Of a DNA stretch of 64,000 bases, positions 35,006 through 46,739 are shown in pieces. The notes below the pieces were generated by a model that ran no database searches, had not been told where the DNA came from, and was given only the letters and a program-made list of their open reading frames with translations. Source of the DNA: Thalassotalea sp. (GTDB lineage: Bacteria; Pseudomonadota; Gammaproteobacteria; Enterobacterales; Alteromonadaceae). Location: assembly GCA_029237915.1 (NCBI GenBank), contig JAQWHD010000039.1, forward strand, positions 1 through 64,000, in the 5' to 3' direction. Both the position numbers and the translations under genes were made by a program. Within the stretch, counting starts at the first letter, position 1. Each line of letters begins with the position of its first letter.

Positions 35006-35086
35006 GTAAAATATTATCCTAAAAATTAACTACCGCGCTAACATAGCTAAAAACGGTAGTTAATGGAACTATTTTATCGAGATTAG

Positions 35087-35896
35087 TTAGTATTTATAAC
35101 GTTGTAGACCGGTTTCAGATAAAATTTTTGCTGAAATCTCTTCAACTGATAATTTTGTGGTATTTAAGAAAGGGATTTTTTCTTTTTTATAGAGCTTTTC
35201 TACTTCCCTAATTTCCATTCGGCATTGCCTTGCTGATGAATACTTAGAGTTAGCCATACGACCATCTCTGATCTCGTGCAAACGATCGGGAGCAATACTT
35301 AAACCAAATATTTTCTTTTTATGTTTTTTAAGAAAATCAGGCAGTGCTAATTCATCCATGTCATCATCGGTAAAAGGGTAGTTTGCCGCTTTTACGCCAT
35401 ACTGCAGAGCTAGGTATAAAGCGGTAGGTGTTTTACCTGAACGAGAAACTCCAACTAAAATTACGTCTGCGTGTTCATAATTCGTTACTTTTGAGCCATC
35501 ATCGTTAGCTAATGCGAAGTTTACCGCATCAATTCTAAAGTCATAACTGTTCTCATGAATTGAATGTGTTCTATGGGTTTTGGGCTTAGCTGTAATGCCC
35601 AATTCCTGTTCAACAGGCTGTACAAAATGTTCTAAAAAATTATAAATAACACCTTGACTGTTGTCTATGGTTTCACGAATTTCAGGATTTACAAATGTAT
35701 GAAAAACAAAAGGTTTTTCACCTGAGCTCTTGCTTGCTCGATTGATTTGTTGAACCACCTCTTCAGCCTTTTCTATGGTTTCGACGAAAGGAATGGTGAC
35801 ATGGTCAAATTCAACTGGAAATAGTGATAAAAGGGCGTGTCCAAATACCTCTGAAGTGATGGCAGTACCATCGGAAATGTAAAAAGCTGTGCGCAT
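35087..35896 (-). CDS. ppsR: PEP synthase regulatory protein
   Basis: This bifunctional enzyme inactivates PEP synthase by ADP-dependent phosphorylation and reactivates it by phosphate-dependent dephosphorylation. The 269 residues have P-loop GVSRSGKTP at 149-157 and the DUF299/PSRP motifs THRTHSIHENSYDFRIDAVNF and SRSGKTPTALYLA. It diverges from its target ppsA, an arrangement found in many proteobacteria. Confidence 0.94.
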   Translation of the reverse strand: MRTAFYISDGTAITSEVFGHALLSLFPVEFDHVTIPFVETIEKAEEVVQQINRASKSSGEKPFVFHTFVNPEIRETIDNSQGVIYNFLEHFVQPVEQELGITAKPKTHRTHSIHENSYDFRIDAVNFALANDDGSKVTNYEHADVILVGVSRSGKTPTALYLALQYGVKAANYPFTDDDMDELALPDFLKKHKKKIFGLSIAPDRLHEIRDGRMANSKYSSARQCRMEIREVEKLYKKEKIPFLNTTKLSVEEISAKILSETGLQRYKY

Positions 35897-36020
35897 TTTG
35901 TTTTCTCATGTAAAAACTTTCATTATGAGTTTTAGTTTATCAATTTGCAGTGTAGAATGTCGATGAATTTCGAGGGTTTAACCTCAACATTACAATTTAT
36001 TAACTCGCTTGGAGAGTCAC

Positions 36021-38393
36021 GTGCAAGAAAATGTACTTTGGTATCAAGATTTGGGAATGGGTGATGTAGATCGCGTTGGCGGTAAGAATGCATCACTTGG
36101 TGAGATGATCAGTAACCTAGAAAACTTAGGTGTACAAGTTCCTGGAGGTTTTGCTACAACCTCTTTTGCCTTTAACGAGTTCCTAGAGCAATCTGGCTTA
36201 AATGATAAAATTTACGCTTTATTGGATACTCTAGATGTAGATAACATTGCCGCTCTTACAGAGTGTGGCGAAAAGATCCGTAATTGGATTGTTGAAACAC
36301 CATTCTTACCTGATATGCAGAAATCTATTGAAGATGCATACGCGCAGCTTGCAGGTGAGTTCACTGAAGACGCTTCATTTGCTGTACGTTCATCAGCAAC
36401 AGCCGAAGATATGCCTGATGCATCATTTGCCGGCCAACAAGAAACTTTCCTTAACGTACGTGGTTTTGATTCAGTAATGATTGCTATCAAACACGTATTT
36501 GCTTCTCTATTTAATGACAGAGCGATTTCTTACCGAGTTCACTCTGGTTATGATCACCGCGGTGTTGCTTTATCTGCGGGCATTCAACGTATGGTTCGTA
36601 GTGACATTTCATCTTCTGGTGTTCTGTTTACTATTGATACTGAATCAGGCTTTGAAGATGTAGTATTTATTACTTCAAGTTTCGGTTTAGGTGAAATGGT
36701 TGTACAGGGCGCAGTTAACCCGGATGAATTTTATGTACACAAGCCAACATTAGCTGCTGATAGACCAGCGGTTGTACGTCGTAATATTGGCTCTAAAGCC
36801 ATTAAAATGATTTACGCGGATAACCCTGAACACGGTAAGCAAGTAGATATCGTTGATGTTGACGAAGCGCAATCAAACACATTCTCTATTACTGATGCGG
36901 AAGTTGAAGAACTTGCCAGACAAGCAGTAATTATCGAGCAACACTACAAACGTCCAATGGACATTGAGTGGGCTAAAGATGGCTTAGACGGTAAACTTTA
37001 TATCGTACAAGCGCGTCCTGAAACTGTACGTAGCCGTGAAAGCGCTAACGTATTAGAACAGTTCCAATTACAAGATAAATCGAACGTAATTTGTGAAGGT
37101 CGATCAATTGGTCAAAAAATTGGTAAAGGTACGGTTAAAGTTCTTAAATCAATTGATGAAATGGATAAAATCGAAGTAGGTGACGTGTTAGTTACCGATA
37201 TGACTGACCCTGATTGGGAACCTATCATGAAACGTGCGTCAGCGATTGTTACAAATCGTGGCGGTCGTACATGTCATGCGGCAATCATTGCACGTGAAAT
37301 GGGTATCCCTGCCGTTGTTGGCTGTGGTGATGCAACCTCAAGAATTAAAGATGGTAGCGAAGTTACTGTATCTTGTGCCGAAGGCGACACAGGTTACATT
37401 TACGAAGGTCAATTAGAGTACAGCATTACTACTTCTGAAATTGACAACATGCCAGAAATTCCAATGAAAGTTATGATGAATGTTGGTAATCCAGACAGAG
37501 CATTCTCTTTTGCACGCTTACCACATGCAGGTATTGGTTTGGCCCGTGTTGAATTTGTTATCAACAAAATGATCGGTGTCCATCCGAAAGCATTATTAAA
37601 CTATGCAAATGAGTCGGCTGACTTACGTGCAGAAATTGATGACATTATTGCCGGTTATGAATCTCCAAAAGAGTTTTACATCGCTAAGCTAACTGAAGGT
37701 ATTTCAACTCTTGCTTGTGCATTTGCTCCTGAAAAAGTAATTGTTCGTATGTCTGATTTTAAATCAAACGAGTACGCTAATTTAGTTGGTGGTGATATTT
37801 ACGAGCCGGAAGAAGAAAATCCAATGATAGGTTACCGCGGTGCCTCTCGTTATATTTCTGAAAACTTCCGTGAATGTTTCGCTATGGAATGTGATGCAAT
37901 TAAACGTGTTCGTAACGACATGGGTATGACTAACGTTGAGATCATGATCCCATTCGTACGTACTCTTGAAGAAGCAGAACAAGTAATTGAGATTTTAGCG
38001 CAGAACGGTTTAGTTCGTGGTGAAAATGGCTTACGCGTTATTATGATGTGTGAATTACCATCGAATGCACTACTTGCCGATCAATTCTTAGATCACTTCG
38101 ATGGTTTCTCAATTGGTTCAAACGATTTAACTCAGTTAACTTTAGGTTTAGACCGTGACTCTGGTTTAATCGCGCATTTATTTGATGAACGTAACCCGGC
38201 AATTAAAGCGTTACTTTCAATGGCAATTAAAGCCTGTAAAGCACGTGGCAAATACGTAGGTATTTGTGGCCAAGGTCCTTCAGACCATAAAGATTTTGCT
38301 GCATGGTTGGTTGAACAGGGTATTGATTCTGTTTCATTAAACCCTGATTCAGTATTAGATACTTGGTTATACCTTGCAGATCAAAATAAATAA
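36021..38393 (+). CDS. ppsA: Phosphoenolpyruvate synthase
   Basis: This enzyme makes PEP from pyruvate and ATP for gluconeogenesis. I set the start at GTG with GGAG six bases before it, giving 790 residues, close to E. coli's 792; the open frame continues four codons to a TTG. The N-terminal ATP-grasp half begins [19 protein letters not shown]. The phosphohistidine is in [13 protein letters not shown], near residue 417. The C-terminal PEP-binding barrel has CGQGPSD near the end. The threonine between the catalytic histidine's neighbours is the residue PpsR is known to modify. It is monocistronic, with a strong terminator. Confidence 0.95.
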   Translation: MQENVLWYQDLGMGDVDRVGGKNASLGEMISNLENLGVQVPGGFATTSFAFNEFLEQSGLNDKIYALLDTLDVDNIAALTECGEKIRNWIVETPFLPDMQKSIEDAYAQLAGEFTEDASFAVRSSATAEDMPDASFAGQQETFLNVRGFDSVMIAIKHVFASLFNDRAISYRVHSGYDHRGVALSAGIQRMVRSDISSSGVLFTIDTESGFEDVVFITSSFGLGEMVVQGAVNPDEFYVHKPTLAADRPAVVRRNIGSKAIKMIYADNPEHGKQVDIVDVDEAQSNTFSITDAEVEELARQAVIIEQHYKRPMDIEWAKDGLDGKLYIVQARPETVRSRESANVLEQFQLQDKSNVICEGRSIGQKIGKGTVKVLKSIDEMDKIEVGDVLVTDMTDPDWEPIMKRASAIVTNRGGRTCHAAIIAREMGIPAVVGCGDATSRIKDGSEVTVSCAEGDTGYIYEGQLEYSITTSEIDNMPEIPMKVMMNVGNPDRAFSFARLPHAGIGLARVEFVINKMIGVHPKALLNYANESADLRAEIDDIIAGYESPKEFYIAKLTEGISTLACAFAPEKVIVRMSDFKSNEYANLVGGDIYEPEEENPMIGYRGASRYISENFRECFAMECDAIKRVRNDMGMTNVEIMIPFVRTLEEAEQVIEILAQNGLVRGENGLRVIMMCELPSNALLADQFLDHFDGFSIGSNDLTQLTLGLDRDSGLIAHLFDERNPAIKALLSMAIKACKARGKYVGICGQGPSDHKDFAAWLVEQGIDSVSLNPDSVLDTWLYLADQNK

Positions 38394-38420
38394 CGACTAA
38401 TTTTTTTAGTAAGTATTAAT

Positions 38421-38447
38421 AAAACCGGCACTATGCCGGTTTTTTTT
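38421..38447 (+). terminator. Terminator of ppsA
   Basis: AAAACCGGCA / TGCCGGTTTT arms with loop CTA are followed by more T. Confidence 0.9.
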
Positions 38448-38585
38448 GATCTTAAATTGAAATTAGCAACGTATGACTTTATTAATAGCAAAAACTTATG
38501 AAGTATAAGTAAAATGAATTGTGTTAATAACATTTTTTTAGCATCATAGGTTATTCATCTAAAACTAGTTACTTATAAGAGTTGT

Positions 38586-41500
38586 ATGCTTCCTCGTCTT
38601 GATTTTACTGATGTTATTTCACCTGTTTATCAGCAGTTCATTAAAGCTTTAAACAAATTAAACTTCTCTGGCGATGTTGCTTGCCAATACGGCGACCGTC
38701 TTGCTGTTGCCACCGATAACAGTGTTTATCAGCAATTGCCACAAGCTGTGCTTCATCCTAAGACTGTTGAAGACATCAAATTAATCACTAGTTTAGCCAG
38801 CAAGTCAGAATTTGCAGAAATAAAATTTAGTGCACGCGGCGGTGGTACTGGTACTAATGGCCAGTCATTAACACCAGGTATTGTGATTGATTTATCCAAA
38901 CACATGCGTGAAATCATTGAAATCAATATTGATGAGTGTTGGGTTAAAGTACAAGCAGGTGTAATTAAAGACCAACTTAATGACTATTTAAAACCGTTTG
39001 GCTTTTTCTTTTCTCCGGATTTATCTACCAGTAACCGTGCAACCATAGGTGGCATGGTTAATACAGATGCTTCAGGTCAAGGCTCTTTAGTTTACGGTAA
39101 AACATCTGACCATGTTTTAGGATTACGATGCGTACTTGCCGATGGCGAAGAGTTCACCACTAAAGCGGTATCTATTGCACAAGCTAATTTGCTTGCAGAG
39201 CAAGAGGGCAGTGTTGGCACTTTATATAAAACCACCTTAGAGTCGTGTTTATCAAACCGCGATAAAATATTGGCTAAATTTCCAAGGCTCAATAGATTCT
39301 TAACAGGTTATGACTTAGAAAATGTTTTTTCTGATGATCTTCAACAATTTGATTTAGGTCGAGTGATCACCGGCTCTGAAGGCAGTTTGGCAGTTGTTGC
39401 TGAAGCTAAACTTAACATAACGCCTATTCCAAAAGTAAGAGCTTTAGTAAATATCAAATATGACAGCTTTGAATCTGCACTTCGTCACTCGCCAAAGCTT
39501 ATCGATGCAAAAGCGCTTTCGGTGGAAACCATAGATTCAAGAGTTCTTAATTTAGCCAAACAAGACATCGTATGGCACTCAGTGAAAGATTTAATTACCG
39601 CCGTTGACAACAAAACAATGGATGGTTTAAATATTGCCGAATTTAATGGCTTTGAGCAAAGCGAAGTTGAAGATAAGGTTAATAAGCTAACGGCAACCCT
39701 TGATGGTTTAATTACCAAAGATGAAGGTATTATTGGCTACCAGTTAACCTACGATCTTAGCAGCATTAATAAACTTTACGGCATGCGAAAAAAGGCTGTT
39801 GGTTTATTAGGTAATACCAAAGGAAATGCCAAACCTTTAGCATTTGCTGAAGATACTGCGGTACCTCCTGAAAATTTAGCCGATTTTATTATGGAATTTC
39901 GAGAGCTACTTGATAGCTACAAGCTTGATTACGGTATGTTTGGTCATGTCGACGCTGGCGTATTACATGTGCGTCCTGCGCTTGATATGTGCGATCCTGA
40001 ACAAGAGCTTATATTACGACAGATCTCTGACAAAGTTGTTGCTTTAACTGCTAAATATGGCGGCTTAATGTGGGGTGAACATGGTAAAGGTTACCGTAGT
40101 GAATATAGCCCAACATTCTTTGGTGAAGAGCTGTTTTTAGAGTTACGTAAAATTAAAACCGCTTTTGATCCATTAAATAAAATGAACCCTGGCAAAATTT
40201 GTACACCAATAGATTCCAATGAACAGCTGGTTTCTGTTGATGCTAAAAAACGTGGTGCCTTCGATCGTCAAATCCCTGTGCAAATACGTGAAGAATTTCC
40301 ATCGGTGATGAACTGTAATGGTAATGGCCTGTGCTTTAACTTTGACAGCAAAAGCCCTATGTGTCCATCGAGTAAAATAACCCGAGACCGCCGTCATTCA
40401 CCTAAAGGTCGTGCGGGATTAATGCGTGAGTGGCTTAGGTTGCTAACCGATAAAGGCGTTGATTTCGCTCAACTTGAAACTAGCAGCTCTACTATTTCAG
40501 CTAAATCATTAGTGCTTAAAACGGTTAACACTGTTAAAGCAAAAGTCGGCAGTTATGACTACTCAAATGAAGTCATGGACGCTATGAGTGGTTGTTTAGC
40601 CTGTAAAGCGTGTGCCAGTCAATGTCCGGTAAAAGTTGATGTACCAGACTTTAGAGCCCGATTTATTAATGTTTATTACTCTCGATATTTACGACCGGTT
40701 AAAGATCACTTCGTTGCCCAAGTCGAAAACTTAGCACCGTTAATGGCCAAAGCCCCAACAATTGTCAATTTTGCAATTGATAATCCAGTATTTAAAGTCT
40801 TTGCTAAACATGGTTTAGGCTACGTTGATACGCCTTTATTGTCATCCCCAACATTACAGCAACAGCTCAAAACTGAAAACTTTATAAAGTTTGACTTAGG
40901 TAAGTTGCAACAACTGTCAGAACAAGAACGTGCGAATACTGTTTTGATAGTACAAGACCCATTCACTTCGTATTATGATGCAACTGTCGTTGCAGATATG
41001 ATGAAACTAATTGCAAAACTTGGCTTACAGCCGGTATTACTGCCATTTAAACCTAACGGTAAAGCTCAGCATGTAAAAGGCTTCTTAACTAAGTTTGCAA
41101 AAACCGCAACTTCAACTGCTGAGTTTTTAAATCAATTAACGCAATTAAACATTCCTATGATAGGCATGGATGCATCACTAGTACTTTGTTATCGAGATGA
41201 GTATAAGCAAGTGTTAGGTGATAGTAGAGGTGATTTTAACGTGCAATTAAGTCATGAATGGTTGATTGAACTCATCACTAAAATTCCTACAGCAGAGCCG
41301 AAGTATATCCCTATTTATCAATTGTTTAGTCATTGTACTGAAAAAACAGCTTTGCCTTCGAGTGAAAGTCAATGGCAAAAAATATTTGAACATTTTGGCT
41401 TACGAGTAAGCGCACAAAGTGTTGGTTGTTGTGGCATGGCGGGAACGTTTGGCCATGAAAGTCAAAACCAAGACGCCAGTACTGGACTCTATGATTTAAG

Positions 41501-41642
41501 CTGGCAAAAGCCGATAGATGCAGGCGATAGTGCTTATCAAATGGCGACTGGATTTTCATGTAGAAGCCAAGTTAAACGCCTAGGCAAACGCCAATTAAAA
41601 CATCCAGTACAAGTGCTGTTACAGCACGTAATGCCGGTTTAA
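38586..41642 (+). CDS. ydiJ: FAD/Fe-S oxidoreductase YdiJ (D-2-hydroxyglutarate dehydrogenase)
   Basis: This large oxidoreductase of 1018 residues is the same length as E. coli YdiJ, which is annotated as a D-2-hydroxyglutarate dehydrogenase. In order it has a PCMH-type FAD-binding domain (about 45-275, with RGGGTGTNGQ and STSNRATIGG), an FAD-oxidase C-terminal domain (to about 545, with GMFGHVDAGVLHVRP), and Fe-S motifs CNGNGLCF and CLACKACASQCPVKVD. A CCG-type domain containing VGCCGMAGTFGHE follows. It would oxidise a D-2-hydroxy acid at the inner membrane face. It is a single gene, ending at a strong terminator. Confidence 0.92.
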   Translation: MLPRLDFTDVISPVYQQFIKALNKLNFSGDVACQYGDRLAVATDNSVYQQLPQAVLHPKTVEDIKLITSLASKSEFAEIKFSARGGGTGTNGQSLTPGIVIDLSKHMREIIEINIDECWVKVQAGVIKDQLNDYLKPFGFFFSPDLSTSNRATIGGMVNTDASGQGSLVYGKTSDHVLGLRCVLADGEEFTTKAVSIAQANLLAEQEGSVGTLYKTTLESCLSNRDKILAKFPRLNRFLTGYDLENVFSDDLQQFDLGRVITGSEGSLAVVAEAKLNITPIPKVRALVNIKYDSFESALRHSPKLIDAKALSVETIDSRVLNLAKQDIVWHSVKDLITAVDNKTMDGLNIAEFNGFEQSEVEDKVNKLTATLDGLITKDEGIIGYQLTYDLSSINKLYGMRKKAVGLLGNTKGNAKPLAFAEDTAVPPENLADFIMEFRELLDSYKLDYGMFGHVDAGVLHVRPALDMCDPEQELILRQISDKVVALTAKYGGLMWGEHGKGYRSEYSPTFFGEELFLELRKIKTAFDPLNKMNPGKICTPIDSNEQLVSVDAKKRGAFDRQIPVQIREEFPSVMNCNGNGLCFNFDSKSPMCPSSKITRDRRHSPKGRAGLMREWLRLLTDKGVDFAQLETSSSTISAKSLVLKTVNTVKAKVGSYDYSNEVMDAMSGCLACKACASQCPVKVDVPDFRARFINVYYSRYLRPVKDHFVAQVENLAPLMAKAPTIVNFAIDNPVFKVFAKHGLGYVDTPLLSSPTLQQQLKTENFIKFDLGKLQQLSEQERANTVLIVQDPFTSYYDATVVADMMKLIAKLGLQPVLLPFKPNGKAQHVKGFLTKFAKTATSTAEFLNQLTQLNIPMIGMDASLVLCYRDEYKQVLGDSRGDFNVQLSHEWLIELITKIPTAEPKYIPIYQLFSHCTEKTALPSSESQWQKIFEHFGLRVSAQSVGCCGMAGTFGHESQNQDASTGLYDLSWQKPIDAGDSAYQMATGFSCRSQVKRLGKRQLKHPVQVLLQHVMPV

Positions 41643-41654
41643 TTTATAAAAATG

Positions 41655-41682
41655 AAAAAAGCCGCGATTGCGGCTTTTTTTT
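41655..41682 (+). terminator. Terminator of ydiJ
   Basis: A GCCGC / GCGGC stem with loop GATT is flanked by A6 and T8. Confidence 0.88.
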
Positions 41683-41692
41683 AGAGCGTTCG

Positions 41693-41755
41693 ATCAAGGG
41701 GGTCAGATCAACTTGAAATAATTAGCAGATTTCAAGTTGATCTGACCCCCTTGAT
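41693..41755. repeat. Perfect 27-base inverted repeat, REP/RAYT-like
   Basis: Arms 41693-41719 and 41729-41755 are perfectly complementary around a 9-base loop. Each contains GGGGGTCAGATCAACTTGA. Five T follow on the + strand and the repeat ends three bases from the 3' end of leucine dehydrogenase. It is much longer than other terminators here. It resembles GGGGTCAGATC palindromes I associate with REP-associated tyrosine transposases, but no such gene is present. Confidence 0.8.
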
Positions 41756-41757
41756 TT

Positions 41758-42807
41758 TTAGCCTTTAGCTATGATGCTACGGGCCATTTCATCGGAAACA
41801 CGACCAGTAGGGTGCTTATCTTCATCAGCTTTAGTGAATATGTTCATTAAAGTGTTGTAGATGTTTTGCACCAAACGAGTTGCTTCATCTGCGCAGTATG
41901 CTTCTGGATAAATTTCTAACGCGACATTGATGATACCACCAGCATTAATTACGTAATCTGGGGCATATAAAATACCGGCATCAAATAATGCTTGGTCATG
42001 ATGACCATGTGCCAGTTGGTTGTTAGCACAGCCGGCAATAATGACAGCTTTCAATTGCTTGATGGTGTCATCATTAATGCTTGCACCTAGGGCACAAGGT
42101 GAATATACATCAACATCTTGACTGTAAATTTCATCTAAGCCAACAACCGTAGCGTTAAGCTCTGAATGAGCTTTAGCAAGAGTATCTTGATTGATATCAG
42201 TAACAACTAATTCAGCTCCTGCAGCATGCAATTGCTCGCACAGTGAATAACCAACGCTACCTAAACCCTGTACAGCAACTTTAATACCGGTTAAGTCATC
42301 TTTGCCTAGTTTAAATTTAACGGCTGCTTTAATGCCTAAAAACGTACCTAAAGCAGTAAATGGTCCAGGGTTACCACTTTTGCCTTCAAGTCCTGAAACA
42401 TAATCCGTTTCTTGATGAACGATAGCCATATCTGCTGTTGTAATGTTTACATCTTCGGCAGTGTAGTAACGACCATTTAAATTATTAACAGCACGACCAA
42501 ATGCTTTGAATAGCTCTTCAGATTTTAACTTCTTTGGGTTGCCAATAATTACTGCTTTACCACCACCAAGTTTTAAACCTGCCATGGCATTTTTATAAGT
42601 CATGCCTTTTGATAGTCTAAGTACGTCTTTAAGGGCTAGCTCGTCATTTTCGTAATCCCAAAAACGACAGCCACCAGCACTCGGGCCTAAATTAGTATTA
42701 TGAACGGCAATAATGGCTTTTAAGCCTGTTTGTTCATCGCTACAGTAAACAACTTGTTCGTGATTATCAAAATCTACTTGATCAAAAACAGCCACACTGT
42801 TCTCCAA
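41758..42807 (-). CDS. Leucine (branched-chain amino acid) dehydrogenase
   Basis: This NAD-dependent dehydrogenase of 349 residues deaminates leucine, valine and isoleucine to 2-oxo acids. The family motif GPSAGGCRFW is at 41-50. The catalytic lysine K84 is in LKLGGGKAVIIG, with a second lysine (K68) in LSKGMTYKNA. The NAD-binding glycine motif is VQGLGSVGYSL. The length and short N-terminus fit leucine dehydrogenase rather than glutamate dehydrogenase. It is encoded alone and ends against a long inverted repeat. Confidence 0.88.
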   Translation of the reverse strand: MENSVAVFDQVDFDNHEQVVYCSDEQTGLKAIIAVHNTNLGPSAGGCRFWDYENDELALKDVLRLSKGMTYKNAMAGLKLGGGKAVIIGNPKKLKSEELFKAFGRAVNNLNGRYYTAEDVNITTADMAIVHQETDYVSGLEGKSGNPGPFTALGTFLGIKAAVKFKLGKDDLTGIKVAVQGLGSVGYSLCEQLHAAGAELVVTDINQDTLAKAHSELNATVVGLDEIYSQDVDVYSPCALGASINDDTIKQLKAVIIAGCANNQLAHGHHDQALFDAGILYAPDYVINAGGIINVALEIYPEAYCADEATRLVQNIYNTLMNIFTKADEDKHPTGRVSDEMARSIIAKG

Positions 42808-43085
42808 AATTTAAAATTATAATTATTAAGCTTAATCGTTTAAAACCAAGCTATTTATTTAGTTACTATCTCTTAATTACCTAAGAAATACGTATGAAAA
42901 AAGTGGCAGAACAATATCACTTAACGCACATCCTGACTAGGCTTTAGGTAAATTTGTTTTTAAATATATTGTTCAGATATTAATACACTTTTAATATTAA
43001 TTAATCGATATTTTAGGCTTGTTATTCTGTTTGTTTTCAGCGAGTATGCAAAGATGAAGTTTATTGATATTTTTTGAGATTTAAA

Positions 43086-43511
43086 ATGACACAAGTAAAA
43101 GAACCTAAAGACGTAAAAGACTTAACTGAGCAAGAAAGCCAACAGTTAATCCGAGCTTTATATTTAAAAGCGACTAAATATTTGGCAGATAAAGGCATAG
43201 TGACAAACTCGGTTGTGGCAGAAGATAGCCGTTACTTATTACCAATCGTGTCTGTATGGAAATTGAAAACATTATCTGATGGCACATTATGGGTAATAAG
43301 TGGCGAGGTTCCTAGTGACCATATTCCTGTTAGCACAGCCGCTACAGCACAAGAAGCATTACGACATTTCTCAATGAAATGGCAGTTACAATCGGAAAAT
43401 ATTTTACGTAACGCGAATGGTGATAAAACTCAAATGCAGTTTGCCCAGCTACTCGTTAAAAGAGCCGAAGGCTTACATCACTTATGCAATGACGATAAGT
43501 TGTGGAAATAA
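43086..43511 (+). CDS. DUF4826 family protein
   Basis: This 141-residue cytosolic protein has the DUF4826 pattern: Y-L-A-D-KG-I, then DSRYLLP...VWKLK, TLWVISGEVPSDHIP, and EALRHFSMKWQL. The function is not known. The ATG follows GAGA by seven bases; a TTG four codons upstream is less likely. It is convergent with the GNAT gene, with only about 26 bases between them and no hairpin seen. Confidence 0.8.
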   Translation: MTQVKEPKDVKDLTEQESQQLIRALYLKATKYLADKGIVTNSVVAEDSRYLLPIVSVWKLKTLSDGTLWVISGEVPSDHIPVSTAATAQEALRHFSMKWQLQSENILRNANGDKTQMQFAQLLVKRAEGLHHLCNDDKLWK

Positions 43512-43537
43512 CACAAGGTTAATTAAACTATCTTTGA

Positions 43538-43999
43538 TTAATGTGATAAGTAGAAGCGTTTAAAGCTTATTTGTTGTAAAGGGCATACCATGCGCTGTCT
43601 TGGTAGTCCTGCTTCCATAAATACCGAGCCTTGTGGCCTAAAATTATGCTTACAAAAGTAATCAACAGCGTCTAATGAGCTGTTGATATAAACTTCTTTT
43701 AAATTGTTTTTTCGGGCAATATCGAGCAGGGTGTCGATGACTTGTTTGCCAATAGGCGATTTGCGCTGTGAAATAACTACGCAAATCCGAGATAATTCAC
43801 CTTGGTTGGTTATTCTTCCTGTTGCAACGGGCTCTTGCGATTCATCATCGACGACTAATACGTGATGAGCACGGCGATCATTTCGATCAAATTCTACCTC
43901 ATAGGGAATTCGTCTTTCACAGACAAACACTTTTTCTCTGACAGATTTTAATTGTAATTTGGCTTGTTGCCAGTTAACAACATTTATTCTATAAGGCAT
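43538..43999 (-). CDS. GNAT family acetyltransferase
   Basis: This 153-residue protein has a GNAT fold. VREKVFVCERRIPYEVEFDRNDRRAHHVLVVD-type strands come first. VATGRITNQGELSRICV is then followed by the acetyl-CoA loop RKSPIGKQVIDTLLDIARKN near 80-100. A late YFCKHNFRPQGSVFMEAG motif resembles small-molecule or ElaA-like acetyltransferases. The substrate is unknown. A GTG two codons upstream is an alternative start, as neither has a convincing ribosome site. It lies just downstream of roxA on the same strand. Confidence 0.78.
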   Translation of the reverse strand: MPYRINVVNWQQAKLQLKSVREKVFVCERRIPYEVEFDRNDRRAHHVLVVDDESQEPVATGRITNQGELSRICVVISQRKSPIGKQVIDTLLDIARKNNLKEVYINSSLDAVDYFCKHNFRPQGSVFMEAGLPRQRMVCPLQQISFKRFYLSH

Positions 44000-44049
44000 A
44001 ACCACGCGACCAACTTTAATTAATAAAAACTAACACTCTAAAGTTGTGA

Positions 44050-45216
44050 TCACTCAAAACTCCATAGCCCCTTATTAATAACAGTAGTTAACAGTTGTTG
44101 ATTTTTCAAACAATCCAGATGGGTTTTTAGTACATTTATACCAAGAGTATTTTTACTTGCTAGTAACTTTGCAAAATCCAATGACTCATTGTCTACAGCA
44201 AACACCTCACCATTTATAAATAAACGATTGTTTTTATTATCTAATACAGCTTCATCATCTTGTGCAGTATGTAAGATACACTTCACACCAAGCACAGGTT
44301 CAAGCTCTTCACCATCGTTTAAAATTTCTTTAATAAAATCTATGGTTAATGGCTCTACTGGTATCAATAGATTCAAAGTGTGATGTACAGTAGTTAAGTA
44401 TTTCCCTAAAAAGTCGCCTACAACTTTCGGATCTGACAAACTTTGCTGTAACGTTTTAGTGAGTAAATCAATATCTGTAGATGTTAATTGCTCTGGTGTA
44501 TTGGTAACTTGTCTTTGGCTGTCATCAAAGCGATTAGCATTGAGGTTGTTATCTAAATTATAGTCAGCAAGACCAGAAAGTAACTCTTGGCTGCTCGGTG
44601 CCAAAAACCCGATAGAGTAATTTATCGAGTTATCGATAGCGATACCATCGTGTGGATGATTCGGTGGTATATATAGCAAATCACCAGGTTCGGTTATTTC
44701 ATCAATTACACTATTAAAATCTGATACTTGTTTTAAGTCTTCATGTGGCAGTAATTCCGCTAAGCTTGCATCGGGTGCGCCAACACGCCATCTACGCTTG
44801 CCACTGCCTTGAATAATAAATACATCGTATTGATCTAAATGCGGGCCAACACCGCCACCTGGTGTTGAAAAACTTACCATTACATCATCTATGCGCCAGT
44901 TTGGAATAAACCTAAATGGCTCGATTAAGTCATCAACCCCTTTAAACCAATGGTTTACTGCTTGTACTAATAAAGTCCAATCTGACTCACCAAATTCACT
45001 AAAGTCTGCAAATGGACCGTGTTTAACATCCCACTGTTTATTTGGATTACTGACAATACGCGATTCAATAAACTCTTCCATTGCTAAGCCGGCAAGTTCA
45101 TCTGCTTCTATTGGATCGTTAAATTGCTCAAATGCGCCTTTGATTAATAGTGGTTTTTTCTGCCAATACTCAGCTAAGAATTGTTCGTTGGTTAAATCTT
45201 TAAAGTTTATTTTCAT
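44050..45216 (-). CDS. roxA: Ribosomal protein L16 arginine hydroxylase
   Basis: This JmjC-type Fe(II)/2-oxoglutarate oxygenase (YcfD) hydroxylates an arginine of ribosomal protein L16. The 388 residues begin at the ATG before NFKDLTNEQFLAEYWQKKPLLIK, which matches the E. coli start region; the open frame runs 20 codons further to a TTG. Iron ligands are H126 and D128 in GPHLDQYDVF, and H189 in PPNHPHDG. The GGGVGPH and IIQGSGKRRWRVG motifs are family-typical. It sits next to purB, as in many gammaproteobacteria. Confidence 0.9.
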   Translation of the reverse strand: MKINFKDLTNEQFLAEYWQKKPLLIKGAFEQFNDPIEADELAGLAMEEFIESRIVSNPNKQWDVKHGPFADFSEFGESDWTLLVQAVNHWFKGVDDLIEPFRFIPNWRIDDVMVSFSTPGGGVGPHLDQYDVFIIQGSGKRRWRVGAPDASLAELLPHEDLKQVSDFNSVIDEITEPGDLLYIPPNHPHDGIAIDNSINYSIGFLAPSSQELLSGLADYNLDNNLNANRFDDSQRQVTNTPEQLTSTDIDLLTKTLQQSLSDPKVVGDFLGKYLTTVHHTLNLLIPVEPLTIDFIKEILNDGEELEPVLGVKCILHTAQDDEAVLDNKNNRLFINGEVFAVDNESLDFAKLLASKNTLGINVLKTHLDCLKNQQLLTTVINKGLWSFE

Positions 45217-45274
45217 GGTCAGTTTAGGTCTATTGAGGGTAATAGGGATGGTGTAATACCAATTCAGTTTAGTC

Positions 45275-45301
45275 AAAAAAAGGCGCTAATGCGCCTTTTT
45301 T
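45275..45301 (-). terminator. Terminator of purB
   Basis: A GGCGC / GCGCC stem with loop TAAT is flanked by A7 and T6. It ends the leftward purB transcript and could also work on the + strand. Confidence 0.82.
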
Positions 45302-45335
45302 AAGTGTAAAGATGGTCTAATATCAATTTAATGAA

Positions 45336-46739
<1,404 letters not shown>

